Positions 1 to 8,819 of a stretch of DNA of 64,000 nt are shown piece by piece. A program made the translations under genes and the position numbers. Position 1 is the stretch's first letter. Each line of letters starts with the position of its first letter. This DNA is from Gaiellasilicea sp963730405 (GTDB lineage: Bacteria > Actinomycetota > Thermoleophilia > Gaiellales > Gaiellaceae), in assembly GCA_963730405.1 (NCBI GenBank), contig CAVSRW010000009.1, positions 1-64,000 of the forward strand, given 5' to 3'. The notes under the pieces were generated by a model. The model saw only the letters and a list, made by a program, of their open reading frames with translations. It ran no database searches and was not told the DNA's origin.

Positions 1-921
1 GGTTGCGGGAAGACGCTGCTGGCGCAGACGCTGGCGCGCATCCTCAACGTCCCGTTCGCGATCGCCGACGCGACCGCGCTGACCGAGGCCGGGTATGTCG
101 GCGAGGACGTCGAGAACATCCTCCTGAAGCTGATCCAGGCGGCGGACTTCGACATCAAGAAGGCCGAGACCGGGATCATCTACATCGACGAGGTCGACAA
201 GATCGCGCGCAAGGCGGACAACCCGTCGATCACGCGCGACGTCTCCGGCGAGGGCGTCCAGCAGGCACTCCTGAAGATCCTCGAGGGGACGGTGGCCTCG
301 GTGCCGCCGCAGGGCGGGCGCAAGCACCCGCACCAGGAGTTCCTCTCGATCGACACGACGAACATCCTCTTCATCTGCGGCGGCGCGTTCGCCGGGCTCG
401 ACAAGATCATCGGCCGCCGGATCGGCAAGAACTCGGTCGGCTTCGGCGCCGACGTCCGCTCGCGCAAGGGCGAGGAGAGCGCCGAGCTCCTCGTCGACGT
501 GATGCCCGAGGACCTGCTCAACTTCGGCCTGATCCCGGAGTTCATCGGCCGCCTGCCCGTGATCTCGGCGGTGCACCAGCTCCGGCGGGAGGATCTCGTC
601 CAGATCCTGACCGAGCCCAAGAACGCGCTCACGCGCCAGTACCAGCGCTTCTTCGGCTACGACACGATCGAGCTCGAGTTCCGCGACGACGCGCTCTGGG
701 AGATCGCCGACAAGGCGCTCGCCCGCGAGACAGGCGCCCGCGGCCTCCGCTCGATCATCGAGACCGCGCTCCTCGACGTGATGTTCGAGCTGCCGTCGCG
801 CAAGGACGTCTCCAAGTGCGTGATCACGAAGGAGACGATCTCGAAGGGCCTGAAGCCGACGCTCGTCACGAGCGCGGACGGCATCGACGACGCGCCGGCG
901 CTCGCCGAAGAGTCCGCCTAG
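1..921 (+). CDS. clpX: ClpX, ATP-dependent Clp protease ATP-binding subunit (5' truncated by window)
   Basis: This is the unfoldase subunit of the ClpXP protease, a hexameric AAA+ ring that recognises tagged proteins and threads them into ClpP. The window opens inside the Walker A motif (GCGKT at the first visible residues), so the N-terminal zinc domain lies outside. Visible are the conserved GYVGEDVEN segment at about residues 31-39 of the fragment, Walker B IIYIDEVDK near 59-67, the RDVSGEGVQQALLKI segment, the GLIPEFIGRLP arginine-finger region and the sensor-2 GARGLRSI motif near the end. The frame is open from base 1 and stops with TAG at 919-921. The convergent cyclase gene ends only 3 nt further on. 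Identity is secure; only the start is missing. Confidence 0.97.
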   Translation, partial: GCGKTLLAQTLARILNVPFAIADATALTEAGYVGEDVENILLKLIQAADFDIKKAETGIIYIDEVDKIARKADNPSITRDVSGEGVQQALLKILEGTVASVPPQGGRKHPHQEFLSIDTTNILFICGGAFAGLDKIIGRRIGKNSVGFGADVRSRKGEESAELLVDVMPEDLLNFGLIPEFIGRLPVISAVHQLRREDLVQILTEPKNALTRQYQRFFGYDTIELEFRDDALWEIADKALARETGARGLRSIIETALLDVMFELPSRKDVSKCVITKETISKGLKPTLVTSADGIDDAPALAEESA

Positions 922-924
922 CGT

Positions 925-2850
925 CTAGCTGCGGCCGCGCCAGTCGACCGAGACGACGTCGACCGGCTCGGAGATCCCCTTCAGCTGCTCGCTCCTCGGC
1001 TCGCTCGTGCGCACGCCGTTGAGCGCGGCGACGGTCTCGCGGCTGGCGACGATCTCCTCGCCGCCGCCGAGCGCGCCGATGCGTGCGGCGACGTGGACGC
1101 CCTTGCCGCGGTAGTTCTCGCCGAGGCTCGTCGCCTCCGCGGTGTGGACGCCGATCCGGATCTCGAAGGGCAAGTCGCCGGCCGCCTCCCGCTGGATCGC
1201 GACGGCCGCGGCGACGGCGCGGTCGGCCGTCGGGAAGGCGAGGAAGAAGCCGTCGCCGGTGTGGTCGACGACCGAGCCGCCCTCGCCGGTGGCGACGCGG
1301 CGGACGAGCTCGTCGTGGCGGCGGAGCAGCTTCTGCCAGTTGGCGTCGCCATGGTGCTCGAGATGGCGAGTCGAGTCGACGATGTCGGTGAAGACGAACG
1401 TCATCGTCACACGCGTGCCGGCGTCGCGGCCCAGGAGCGCGTCCACCTTCGCCGCGTCGATCCGCGCGCCGAGCTGGTCGAAGACGGACCCCGCCTGCGC
1501 CAGCTCGTGCATCGCTCCCTCGGCGTCGCCGGTGGCGGCATACGCGCGCGCGAGCAGAACACGCGCGCGCGCGGCCTCGTAGCGCGCGTTGGTCTCCTGC
1601 CGGAGCCGCAACGCCCGGCGCAGCGGCCGCACCGCGCCGTCTGCGTCGTCGCGCGCGAGCGCCACCGATCCCGCGGCGACCGCGGCGGCCGCGTGCAGCC
1701 CCGGCGTGTCGTAGCGCTCGGCAGTCTCCGCGAGCTCGGCGGCCGCCGCGGCCGCGTCGTCGACCGACTCGGCTGCGATTGCGATCTCGACGAACGCGGG
1801 AAGCAGCCGCACCCGGGTCAGCGGCGGCAGGTCGTCGTCGAGGGCGCGCCGGATCGAGGCGAGCGCGGCGGCGGGTTTCTCGCGCGCGAGCAGGAGCAGC
1901 GAGCGGCCGGGCTCGGGGTCGTGGCCGAGATCGTCCGCCAGGTCGAACGCCTCCTCGGCCTTCGCGAGATCTCCCAGGCGAAGCCGGACCTCACCGACCT
2001 CCGCATAGCCGGCGGCGGCGATCCGAGGCGCCCAGGTGGCGAGCAGCTGCGACGCCTCGGTAGCGGCCTTCTCCGCGTCCTCGAGCTTCCCCTCGTAGCG
2101 CATCACCTCGGCCCGGTTGATCCGGCAGACGCCCGGGAACGCCGAGATCGCGTGCTCGTCGCAGAAGAGCTCCGCGCGCTCGGTCCACTGCGACGCCTCG
2201 TCGAACGCCGCCACCTCCCGGCACGTGCCGATCGCGTTGCAGTAGATGACGACGGTGTCGTACGGCTGCAGTGCCCCGCCGTAGGCGGCCGCGTTGACCT
2301 CGTTCAGGAGCAGGCGTCCCTCGTCGATCTCGCCGAGGTGGATGAGCGAGACCGCGCGCCGCTGCCGGCCGCGCAGCTCGAGCCCCATGTCGCCGTGCTC
2401 GTGCCCGATGCGCTCCGCCGTCGCGCCGAGCTCCCGCGCCGACTCATAGTCGTGCACCTTGATCGCGTCCAGCCCGCGCTCGAGCGCGAGATAGCCGTGC
2501 GCGATCCCTTCCGGCTCGCCCTCGAGCAGGCGCTCCGCCCGAGCGAGCCAGCCGCTCCCGACCGCCTTCTGCAGCCGGACGCTGCCGTACTCGTGCGCGA
2601 GCTGGACGGCCGCCACAGCGGCGCGCGCCTTGTTCCCGGCCGCGACGTACGCGGCGTAGGCGCGCTCGAGGAGCGGGACGACCTGGACGATCTCGTCCGT
2701 GAGGTACGCGCTCCAGGCGAGCAGCTCGAGATCCTCCGCTGGGAGCTCGCCGCTTGCGGCGGCGGCGGCGAGGAGGTCGTAGCCCTCACGCCAGCGCCGC
2801 GCGCTGATGGCCGAACGCCCCGCGGCTCCGCGATCGAGGACGTCGGACAT
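925..2850 (-). CDS. TPR-repeat protein with C-terminal class III adenylate/guanylate cyclase domain
   Basis: The first ~475 residues are Ala/Leu/Glu-rich helical repeats of TPR type (for example LARAYAATGDAEGAMHELA). The last ~155 residues form a class III nucleotide cyclase domain. Its metal-binding aspartates are in TFVFTDIVDST and DHTGDGFFLAF, and the RIGVHT and GVHVAARI segments that line the active site are present. It probably makes cAMP or cGMP in response to a partner sensed by the TPR part; the substrate specificity cannot be read from sequence. I prefer the ATG at 2850 because a -10-like hexamer (GAGAAT on the minus strand, 2857-2862) ends 6 nt before it. A GTG at 2868 would add six residues. 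It is divergent from the PaaI thioesterase gene. Confidence 0.85.
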   Translation of the reverse strand: MSDVLDRGAAGRSAISARRWREGYDLLAAAAASGELPAEDLELLAWSAYLTDEIVQVVPLLERAYAAYVAAGNKARAAVAAVQLAHEYGSVRLQKAVGSGWLARAERLLEGEPEGIAHGYLALERGLDAIKVHDYESARELGATAERIGHEHGDMGLELRGRQRRAVSLIHLGEIDEGRLLLNEVNAAAYGGALQPYDTVVIYCNAIGTCREVAAFDEASQWTERAELFCDEHAISAFPGVCRINRAEVMRYEGKLEDAEKAATEASQLLATWAPRIAAAGYAEVGEVRLRLGDLAKAEEAFDLADDLGHDPEPGRSLLLLAREKPAAALASIRRALDDDLPPLTRVRLLPAFVEIAIAAESVDDAAAAAAELAETAERYDTPGLHAAAAVAAGSVALARDDADGAVRPLRRALRLRQETNARYEAARARVLLARAYAATGDAEGAMHELAQAGSVFDQLGARIDAAKVDALLGRDAGTRVTMTFVFTDIVDSTRHLEHHGDANWQKLLRRHDELVRRVATGEGGSVVDHTGDGFFLAFPTADRAVAAAVAIQREAAGDLPFEIRIGVHTAEATSLGENYRGKGVHVAARIGALGGGEEIVASRETVAALNGVRTSEPRSEQLKGISEPVDVVSVDWRGRS

Positions 2851-2891
2851 GTGGCGATTCTCGCACACCCATACTCGCCTTCTGCTCCCGC

Positions 2892-2897
2892 TAGAGT
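2892..2897 (+). promoter_or_regulatory. -10 element of a leaderless promoter
   Basis: TAGAGT ends 6 nt before the GTG start at 2904, so transcription would begin at or next to the start codon. The same arrangement recurs in front of many genes in this window. Confidence 0.55.
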
Positions 2898-2903
2898 CGC
2901 CGC

Positions 2904-3374
2904 GTGAGCACCGGCCCGACGAATCCGCACGAGGTCGCAGAACTGGGGCTGAAGCTCTCCGGGATGGAGTACATCCAGGCGATCTTCCGCGGCGAGCTCC
3001 CCGCGCCGCCGATCTCCGACCTGATGGGCTTCCGCGGCGTCGCCGCCGAGCCCGGGCGGGCGGTCTTCGAGATGGAGCCGGGCCCGCAGCACTACAACCC
3101 GATCGGCTCGGTGCACGGCGGCGTCGCGCTGACGCTGCTCGACTCGGCGATGGGCTGCGCCGTCCACACGCTGCTCGACGCGGGGGTCGGCTACACGACG
3201 CTCGAGCTGAAGACGAACTTCGTCCGCCCGATGACCGCCGACACCGGTGTCGTGCGCTGCGAGGGCGTCGTCATCCACCACGGGTCCCGGATCGCGACCG
3301 CCGAGGGCAGGCTCAGCGACGCTGCGGGCAAGCTCCTCGCGCACGGCACCACGACCTGCCTGATTTTCCGATGA
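2904..3374 (+). CDS. PaaI-family hotdog thioesterase
   Basis: This 156-residue protein has the PaaI/4HBT hotdog fold signature. HYNPIGSVHGGVALTLLDSAMGCAV contains the catalytic loop, and LELKTNFVRPM is the conserved strand that follows. Such enzymes hydrolyse acyl-CoA or aromatic acyl-CoA thioesters in the cytoplasm. The GTG start sits directly behind a -10-like TAGAGT, so the message is probably leaderless. Its stop overlaps the start of the gamma-glutamyltransferase gene (ATGA at 3371-3374), so the two are translationally coupled. A paralogue lies at 5865-6383. The exact substrate cannot be told. Confidence 0.88.
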   Translation: MSTGPTNPHEVAELGLKLSGMEYIQAIFRGELPAPPISDLMGFRGVAAEPGRAVFEMEPGPQHYNPIGSVHGGVALTLLDSAMGCAVHTLLDAGVGYTTLELKTNFVRPMTADTGVVRCEGVVIHHGSRIATAEGRLSDAAGKLLAHGTTTCLIFR

Positions 3375-5049
3375 GCTTCACCACGCGGCCGGAGCTGCGG
3401 GGCACGTTCGGGATGGTGGCCTCGACCCACTGGCTCGCCTCCGCCGCCGGGATGTCGGTGCTCGAGCGCGGGGGCAACGCCTTCGACGCGGCCGTCGCGA
3501 CCGGGCTGACGCTGCAGGTCGTCGAGCCGCACCTGAATGGGCCGGGCGGCGAGGTGCCGGCTCTCCTCTTTCCGGTCGAGAAGGGGGAGCCGATCGCGCT
3601 CTGCGGCCAGGGCGTCGCGCCCGCGGCGGCCACGATCGACCGCTACCACGAGCTGGGCCACGAGCTCGTCCCCGGCACCGGCGTGCTGGCCGCCTGCGTC
3701 CCCGGCGCCTTCGGCGGCTGGCTGCTGCTGCTGGAGCAGTTCGGGACGTGGCGGCTCGAGGACGTGCTCGAGTTCGCGATCGGCTACGCCGAGCACGGCT
3801 TCCCGCTCGTCGCAGGGATCCGCGCGACCATCGACCGCACCGAGGAGCTGCTTCGCGGCTGGCCCGGGTCGCGCGACCTCTACCTGCCCGCACCCGAGGT
3901 CGGAGCGCTCTTCCGCAACCCTGCCCTCGCCGCGACGTATCGCCGGATCCTCGACGAGTCGCGCGGCGGCTCGCGCGAGCAGGAGATCGAGCAGGCGCGG
4001 AAGGCGTACTACGAGGGGTTCGTGGCCGAGGAGATCGACCGCTTCGTCGCCGCCGAGGGCGGCCTGCTCACCGGCGACGACATGTCGCGCTGGCGAGCGA
4101 CGCTCGAGCCGGTCGCGAGGCTCGAGTACCACGGCCTGACGGTCTGCAAGACGTTGCCGTGGGCGGCCGGGCCGGTCGGCCTTCAGCAGCTCGCGCTGCT
4201 CGACGGGTTCGATCTCGCCGAGCTCTCGCCGGCCGAGCTCGTCCACGTCGTCACGGAGTGCGCGAAGCTCGCGTTCGCCGACCGCGACGCGCTCTACGGG
4301 GACGACACGAGGTCCCGCTCGAGACGCTGCTCTCGAAGGCGTACAACGACGAGCGGCGCGCGCTCGTCGGCGAGGAGGCCTCGGACGAGTATCGGCCCGG
4401 GATCGGGCGGCTGCCGCACCTCGTCGAGGCGGCGGTGACGCCGGGAGCGGGGGAGCCCACGCGCGGCGACACGGTCCACCTGGACGTCGCCGACCGCTGG
4501 GGGAACATGTTCTCGGCGACGCCGAGCGGCGGCTGGCTGCAGAGCTCGCCGGTGATCCCGTCGCTGGGCTGGCCGCTCGGCACGCGCGCGCAGATGTTCT
4601 GGCTCGAGGAGGGGCTCGCGTCCTCGCTCCGGCCCGGAGCGCGGCCGCGCACGACGCTCTGTCCCGGGCTGGCGCTCCGCGCCGACGGCTCGCCCTATCT
4701 CGCCTGGGGCACGCCGGGCGGCGACCAGCAGGAGCAGTGGGCACTCCACGTCTTCCTGCGCCATGTCGATCTCGGCCTCGACCTCCAGGCGGCGATCGAC
4801 GCGCCCGAGTTCCACATGGATCACCTGATCTCGTCCTTCTATCCCAGGGGCTTCGCACGGCGCTCCGTGACGATCGAGGAGCGCTTCGGCGCCGAGGTCG
4901 CCGACGACCTGCGCCGGCGCGGCCACGAGGTGACCGTGAGCGGCCCCTGGACGCTCGGCCGGGTCACCGCGGTCGCGCGGGAGGAGGACGGTCTGCTGAG
5001 GGCGGGCGCGAATCCAAGGGGCATGCAGGGGTACGCGGCCGGTCGCTAG
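3371..5049 (+). CDS. ggt: Gamma-glutamyltransferase family protein, apparent single-base frameshift
   Basis: The product matches the Ntn-hydrolase gamma-glutamyltransferase/acylase family (about 559 residues if the frame is restored). MVASTHWLASAAGMSVLERGGNAFDAAV is the typical N-terminus, and the nucleophile threonine of the small subunit is in GDTVHLDVAD (around 4468-4497). These enzymes cleave gamma-glutamyl or related amide bonds after self-processing. The frame breaks at about 4305-4310: codons before it read ...ALYGDD in one frame and codons after it read EVPLETLLSKAYN in another. One extra G in ACGAGG would join them. No signal peptide is visible. It may be a true pseudogene, but the intact flanks argue for a sequence error. 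Confidence 0.85.
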
Positions 5050-5060
5050 CCTGCGATTCC

Positions 5061-5339
5061 ATGAGTGAGCTTCTCTGCCCCACCGACGGAACCGCCCTGC
5101 GGCGGATCGAGAGGAGCGGCGTCCACGTCGACGCCTGCCCGAGCTGCCGCGGCGTCTGGCTCGACCGCGGCGAGCTCGACAAGATCGTCGAGCGCGAGCG
5201 CGCCGACATGGACGACTTCGAGAGCGAGATCCGCGGTGAGGCCGATCGTGACCGCGGTTCCTACGACGTCGGACACGCCAAGCCGCACAAGAAGAAGAAG
5301 CGCTCGAGCTTCTTCGAAGAGTTCCTCGACTTCGGCTAG
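5061..5339 (+). CDS. Small zinc-ribbon protein (TFIIB-type zf domain)
   Basis: A 92-residue protein. The N-terminus has LLCPTDGTAL and CPSCRGVWLDRGELDKIVE, which is the family signature of the small zf-TFIIB proteins. The cysteines C6 and CPSC would bind one zinc. The C-terminus is charged, with a lysine run (KPHKKKKRSS) and an acidic/aromatic tail FFEEFLDFG. A TAGCCT hexamer ends 8 nt before the ATG, so the message is nearly leaderless. The stop codon shares the CTAG tetranucleotide with the stop of the convergent HxlR gene. Function is unknown. Confidence 0.85.
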   Translation: MSELLCPTDGTALRRIERSGVHVDACPSCRGVWLDRGELDKIVERERADMDDFESEIRGEADRDRGSYDVGHAKPHKKKKRSSFFEEFLDFG

Positions 5340-5788
5340 GACGCTTCGCGCTGCGCCTCGCGCGGCTGGGCGCGCATGTCGCGCGCCTCGACGTGCTCGC
5401 CGCACTCGGGGCACGCGAGATGCGGCATCACCTCGGCGCCGCACGACTTGTGCGTCAGCGTCATCGCCTTCCCGCCGGCGTGCTTCGCGCCCCAGTCCAT
5501 CAGCGAGGTCAGGACGGGGTAGAGGTCGAGCCCCGCCTCGGTGAGCCGGTACTCGTAACGCTGCGGCCGCTCCTGATAGAGCTCGCGGCGCAGGATCCCG
5601 TGCGCGACGAGCGTGTTCAGCCGGTCGCTGAGGATGTTGCGGGCGATGCCGGTGTGCCGCTGCAGCTGATCGAAGCGGCGGACGCCGAGGAACGTCTCGC
5701 GGAGGACGAGCAGCGTCCAGCGCTCGCCGATCATGCCGAGCGTGTTGCCGACGGCGCAGTTGTCGCGGCTCCAGGTGTCGCTCGTCAT
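5336..5788 (-). CDS. HxlR-family winged-helix transcriptional regulator
   Basis: The 150-residue product has the HxlR signature: CAVGNTLGMIGERWTLLVLRE near the start, FDQLQRHTGIARNILSDRLNTLV as the recognition region and YRLTEAGLDLYPVL as the wing end. An additional C-terminal part holds four cysteines (SCGAEV, CPECGE) that could bind zinc or sense redox or electrophile stress. The ATG at 5788 is chosen because the family begins with a Cys about ten residues from the start. It is divergent from a PaaI thioesterase across a 76-bp gap holding two palindromes, so it probably represses both itself and that gene. Confidence 0.9.
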   Translation of the reverse strand: MTSDTWSRDNCAVGNTLGMIGERWTLLVLRETFLGVRRFDQLQRHTGIARNILSDRLNTLVAHGILRRELYQERPQRYEYRLTEAGLDLYPVLTSLMDWGAKHAGGKAMTLTHKSCGAEVMPHLACPECGEHVEARDMRAQPREAQREAS

Positions 5789-5797
5789 CGCGACATA

Positions 5798-5849
5798 GTT
5801 GCATTTCGCAACCCACTCGTCTAGAGTCGGTAGCGAATCGCAACCGACT
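5798..5849. promoter_or_regulatory. Twin palindromic operators between the HxlR and PaaI genes
   Basis: Site 1 (5798-5812) is GTTGC-ATTTC-GCAAC, a perfect palindrome. Site 2 has the core GTAGC-GAATC-GCAAC (5830-5844) and extends to 10-bp arms (5825-5834 and 5840-5849) with one mismatch. The sites are 32 bp apart, about three helical turns, and share the right arm CGCAACCSACT. They sit in the divergent gap, as expected for HxlR dimer binding. Confidence 0.6.
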
Positions 5850-5864
5850 TGGGGAGAAGAGCCC

Positions 5865-6383
5865 ATGTCCCGCACGCGAACGATCACCTGGCACGACCCC
5901 GCCGACGCCGCCCGGCAGGCGGAGGGCCTGACCGGCCTCGAGGCGCTCCACCGAATCGGCAATGGGCTGCTGCCGCCGCCGCCGGTCGCCGACCTCGTCG
6001 GCTTCCATCCGATCTTCATCACCCCCGGCTACGTCGTCTTCGCCTACGAGCCGCGAGAGGAGCACTACAACACGCTCGGCGCCGTCCACGGCGGCATCGT
6101 CACCACCGTGCTCGACACGGTGATGGGCTGCGCGATCCACTCGACGCTCGACGCCGGCTCGGCGCCGGTGACGATCGAGCTGAAGACGAGCTTCGTCCGT
6201 CCGGTCACGCTGGCGTCCGGGCAGCTGCGCGCGGAGGGCAGCATCGTTCACCCCGGCTCGCGCGTCGCGACGTCCGAGGCAAAGCTGCTCGACGAGGCGG
6301 GAACGCTGTTCGCGCACGCGTCCTCGAGCTGGCTGATCTACGACGCCGCCCGCAAGGAGAAGAAGGAGCCGATCGCCGCCTGA
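5865..6383 (+). CDS. PaaI-family hotdog thioesterase (second copy)
   Basis: A 172-residue hotdog thioesterase with HYNTLGAVHGGIVTTVLDTVMGCAI and IELKTSFVRPVT, closely matching the protein at 2904-3374. The N-terminus carries about 20 extra residues. The ATG follows a good ribosome site (GGGGAGAAG, 7 nt upstream), unlike the first copy. It is divergently transcribed from an HxlR regulator across twin operators, so it is likely induced by the signal that regulator senses, perhaps an aromatic or acyl compound. The C-terminus is lysine-rich (RKEKKEP). Confidence 0.88.
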   Translation: MSRTRTITWHDPADAARQAEGLTGLEALHRIGNGLLPPPPVADLVGFHPIFITPGYVVFAYEPREEHYNTLGAVHGGIVTTVLDTVMGCAIHSTLDAGSAPVTIELKTSFVRPVTLASGQLRAEGSIVHPGSRVATSEAKLLDEAGTLFAHASSSWLIYDAARKEKKEPIAA

Positions 6384-6407
6384 CATCTCGACAGCGGCTC
6401 CTACAAT
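6380..6407 (+). promoter_or_regulatory. Promoter of valS, leaderless
   Basis: CTGACA (6380-6385) and TACAAT (6402-6407) are 16 bp apart, close to sigma-70 consensus. TACAAT ends 6 nt before the ATG at 6414. Confidence 0.65.
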
Positions 6408-6413
6408 GGCTTG

Positions 6414-8819
6414 ATGGAGCCGCTGTACAGGCCGGAAGGCGTCGAGGAGCGCTGGCAACGGACGTGGGAGGAGGAAGGCCTCTACCACGCCGGAGCCGGC
6501 GCGCGCCGTGACGAGACGTTCGTGATCTGCGTGCCGCCGCCGAACGTGACCGGCGCGCTGCACATGGGCCACGCGCTGAACGGCTCGCTCCAGGACGTCC
6601 TGATCCGCTGGCACCGGATGCGGGGGTTCGACACGCTCTGGCAGCCGGGCTACGACCACGCGGGCATCTCGACCCAGAACGTCGTCGAGAAGCAGCTCGC
6701 GAAGGAAGGAACGTCGCGGAAGGAGCTCGGCCGCGAAGCCTTCGTCGAGCGCGTCTGGCGCCACCTCGAGGAGACCGGCCGCACGATCATGGGCCAGTTT
6801 CGGCGCCTCGGCGCCTCGCTCGACTACTCCCGCGAGCGCTTCACGATGGACGACGCGTACGTCGAGGCCGTGATGCGCTTCTTCGTCCACCTCTGGAACC
6901 GGGGGTGGATCTACCGCGCCGAGCGGATCGTCAACTGGTGCACGTTCCACGAGACGGCGATCTCCGACCTCGAGGTCGAGCACGTCGACGTGGACGACAC
7001 GCTGACGTACGCGCGCTACCCGTTCGCGGACGGCTCGGGTCACGTCACGATCGCGACCGTCCGGCCGGCGACGATGCTCGCCGACGTCGCGGTCGCCGTG
7101 CACCCCGACGACGAGCGCTACCGCGATGCGGTCGGCAGGGAGGTCGTCGTCCCGTACGTCGAGCGGGCGGTGCCGGTGCTCGCCGACGAGCGGGTCGAGC
7201 CGGAGTTCGGCACCGGCGCGCTCAAGATCACGCCCGGCCACGATCCGACCGACTTCGAGATCGGGCGCGATCACGGCCTGCCGATCATCACCGTGATCGG
7301 CCCGGACGGGCGGATGAACGAGAACGCCGGCGACCTCGCCGGGAAGACGCAGCAGGAGGCCGACGAGGCGATCCTCGCCTGGCTGAAGGAGCGCGACCGG
7401 CTCGAGCAGCGCGAGCACTACCGCCATGCCGTCGGCACGTGCGAGCGCTGCCATTCGCGGATCGAGCCGCTCGTCTCGCTGCAGTGGTGGGTTGCGATGG
7501 AGGAGCCGCGGAAGCCTGCGCTCGAGGCGCTGCGCGAGCGCCGCGTCGTCTACCACCCGGAGTCACAGCATCAGTTCGCGATCCGCTCGCTCGAGGAGAT
7601 CCCGGACTGGAACATCTCGCGCCAGCTCTGGTGGGGCCACCAGCAGCCGCTCTGGTACTGCCCGAACGAGCACGTCACGTGCGCCTGGCCGCCGCCCGAG
7701 GCGTGCGCGACCTGCGGCTCGACCGAGCTCGAGCGCGACCCCGACGTGCTCGACACCTGGTTCTCGTCCGCGCTGTGGCCGTACGCGACGCTCGGCTGGC
7801 CGGAGCAGACGCCCGAGCTCGAGCGCTACTACCCCGGCGACGTCAACTCGACGGCCCGCGAGATCATCCGTCTCTGGGAGAACCGGATGATCTGGACGGG
7901 TCTCGAGGTGCTGGGCGACATCCCCTTCCACGACGTGATCATCCATTCGACGATCCTCGCCTCCGACGGCCGCCGGATGTCGAAGAGCCTCGGCACCGGG
8001 ATCGACCCGCTCGACCTGTTCGCGAAGCACGGCGCCGACGCCACCCGGTACGGCCTGCTGAAGATGTCGTCGACCCAGGACGTCCGCTTCACCGAGGGGC
8101 CGCTCGAGGAGGGACGGAAGCTCGCGAACAAGCTCTGGAACGTCTCGCGCCTGCTGCTGCAGAACCGGGTCGAGCCCGAGGCGCGGCCGCGCGAGCTCGA
8201 GGAGCGCTGGATCCTGGCGCGGCTGGACGCGACCCGAGCCGAGCTCGAGCAGACGTGGCCGGCGTTCGACTTCTCGCACTCCGTCCAGTCGCTCTACCGG
8301 CTCACCTTCGACGACTTCTGCGACTGGTACGCGGAGGCGATCAAGCCGCGGCTGCGCGAAGGCGACGAGGACGCGGCGGCAACGGCACTCGCCGCGCTCG
8401 AGCGGCTGCTGGCGCTGCTCCACCCGGTGATGCCGCACGTGACCGAGGAGATCTGGTCGCAGTTCCACGACACGCGGCTGATCGTCTCGCCCTGGCCCGA
8501 GCCGGACGAGGCGTACGCGGCCGACCGCGACGCGCTCCAGCCCGTGCAGGAGGCGGCCGCGATGTTCCGCCGCAGCGGCGTCCTCGTCGAGCTCGAGGGC
8601 GACGCGAAGCGGATCTTCGACGCGGTCGTCCGGCCCGAGCGCGCGAAGGTGAACGGGAACGCCGCCGCCGAGATCGAGCGCCTCCGCAAGGAGGTCGAGC
8701 GCGGCGAGCGGATGCTCGCGAACGACAAGTTCGTCGCGAACGCGAAGCCCGAGGTGGTCGAGGCCGAGCGCGAGAAGCTCGCCCGCTACCGGCGCGAGCT
8801 CGATGCCCTCACACAGTGA
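6414..8819 (+). CDS. valS: Valyl-tRNA synthetase
   Basis: Class I aminoacyl-tRNA synthetase that charges tRNA-Val and edits mischarged threonine. The 801-residue protein shows the HIGH motif as PPPNVTGALHMGHALN (about residues 42-57) and the KMSKS motif as RRMSKSLG (about residue 520). The CP1 editing domain lies between them, then the anticodon-binding helices. It ends in a charged coiled-coil (ERLRKEVERGERMLAND...) typical of bacterial ValRS arms. I use the ATG at 6414 rather than the TTG three bases earlier because of promoter spacing. The 3' end overlaps folC by 17 nt, so the two genes are coupled. The length is slightly short for the family (usually 850-950). Confidence 0.97.
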   Translation: MEPLYRPEGVEERWQRTWEEEGLYHAGAGARRDETFVICVPPPNVTGALHMGHALNGSLQDVLIRWHRMRGFDTLWQPGYDHAGISTQNVVEKQLAKEGTSRKELGREAFVERVWRHLEETGRTIMGQFRRLGASLDYSRERFTMDDAYVEAVMRFFVHLWNRGWIYRAERIVNWCTFHETAISDLEVEHVDVDDTLTYARYPFADGSGHVTIATVRPATMLADVAVAVHPDDERYRDAVGREVVVPYVERAVPVLADERVEPEFGTGALKITPGHDPTDFEIGRDHGLPIITVIGPDGRMNENAGDLAGKTQQEADEAILAWLKERDRLEQREHYRHAVGTCERCHSRIEPLVSLQWWVAMEEPRKPALEALRERRVVYHPESQHQFAIRSLEEIPDWNISRQLWWGHQQPLWYCPNEHVTCAWPPPEACATCGSTELERDPDVLDTWFSSALWPYATLGWPEQTPELERYYPGDVNSTAREIIRLWENRMIWTGLEVLGDIPFHDVIIHSTILASDGRRMSKSLGTGIDPLDLFAKHGADATRYGLLKMSSTQDVRFTEGPLEEGRKLANKLWNVSRLLLQNRVEPEARPRELEERWILARLDATRAELEQTWPAFDFSHSVQSLYRLTFDDFCDWYAEAIKPRLREGDEDAAATALAALERLLALLHPVMPHVTEEIWSQFHDTRLIVSPWPEPDEAYAADRDALQPVQEAAAMFRRSGVLVELEGDAKRIFDAVVRPERAKVNGNAAAEIERLRKEVERGERMLANDKFVANAKPEVVEAEREKLARYRRELDALTQ

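Noticed and set aside
2304..4858. Long Arg/Ala-rich frames antisense to the thioesterase, gamma-glutamyltransferase and cyclase genes.
   Set aside because: They are high-GC shadow frames: low-complexity Arg, Ala and Ser, no motifs, and overlap with well identified genes.
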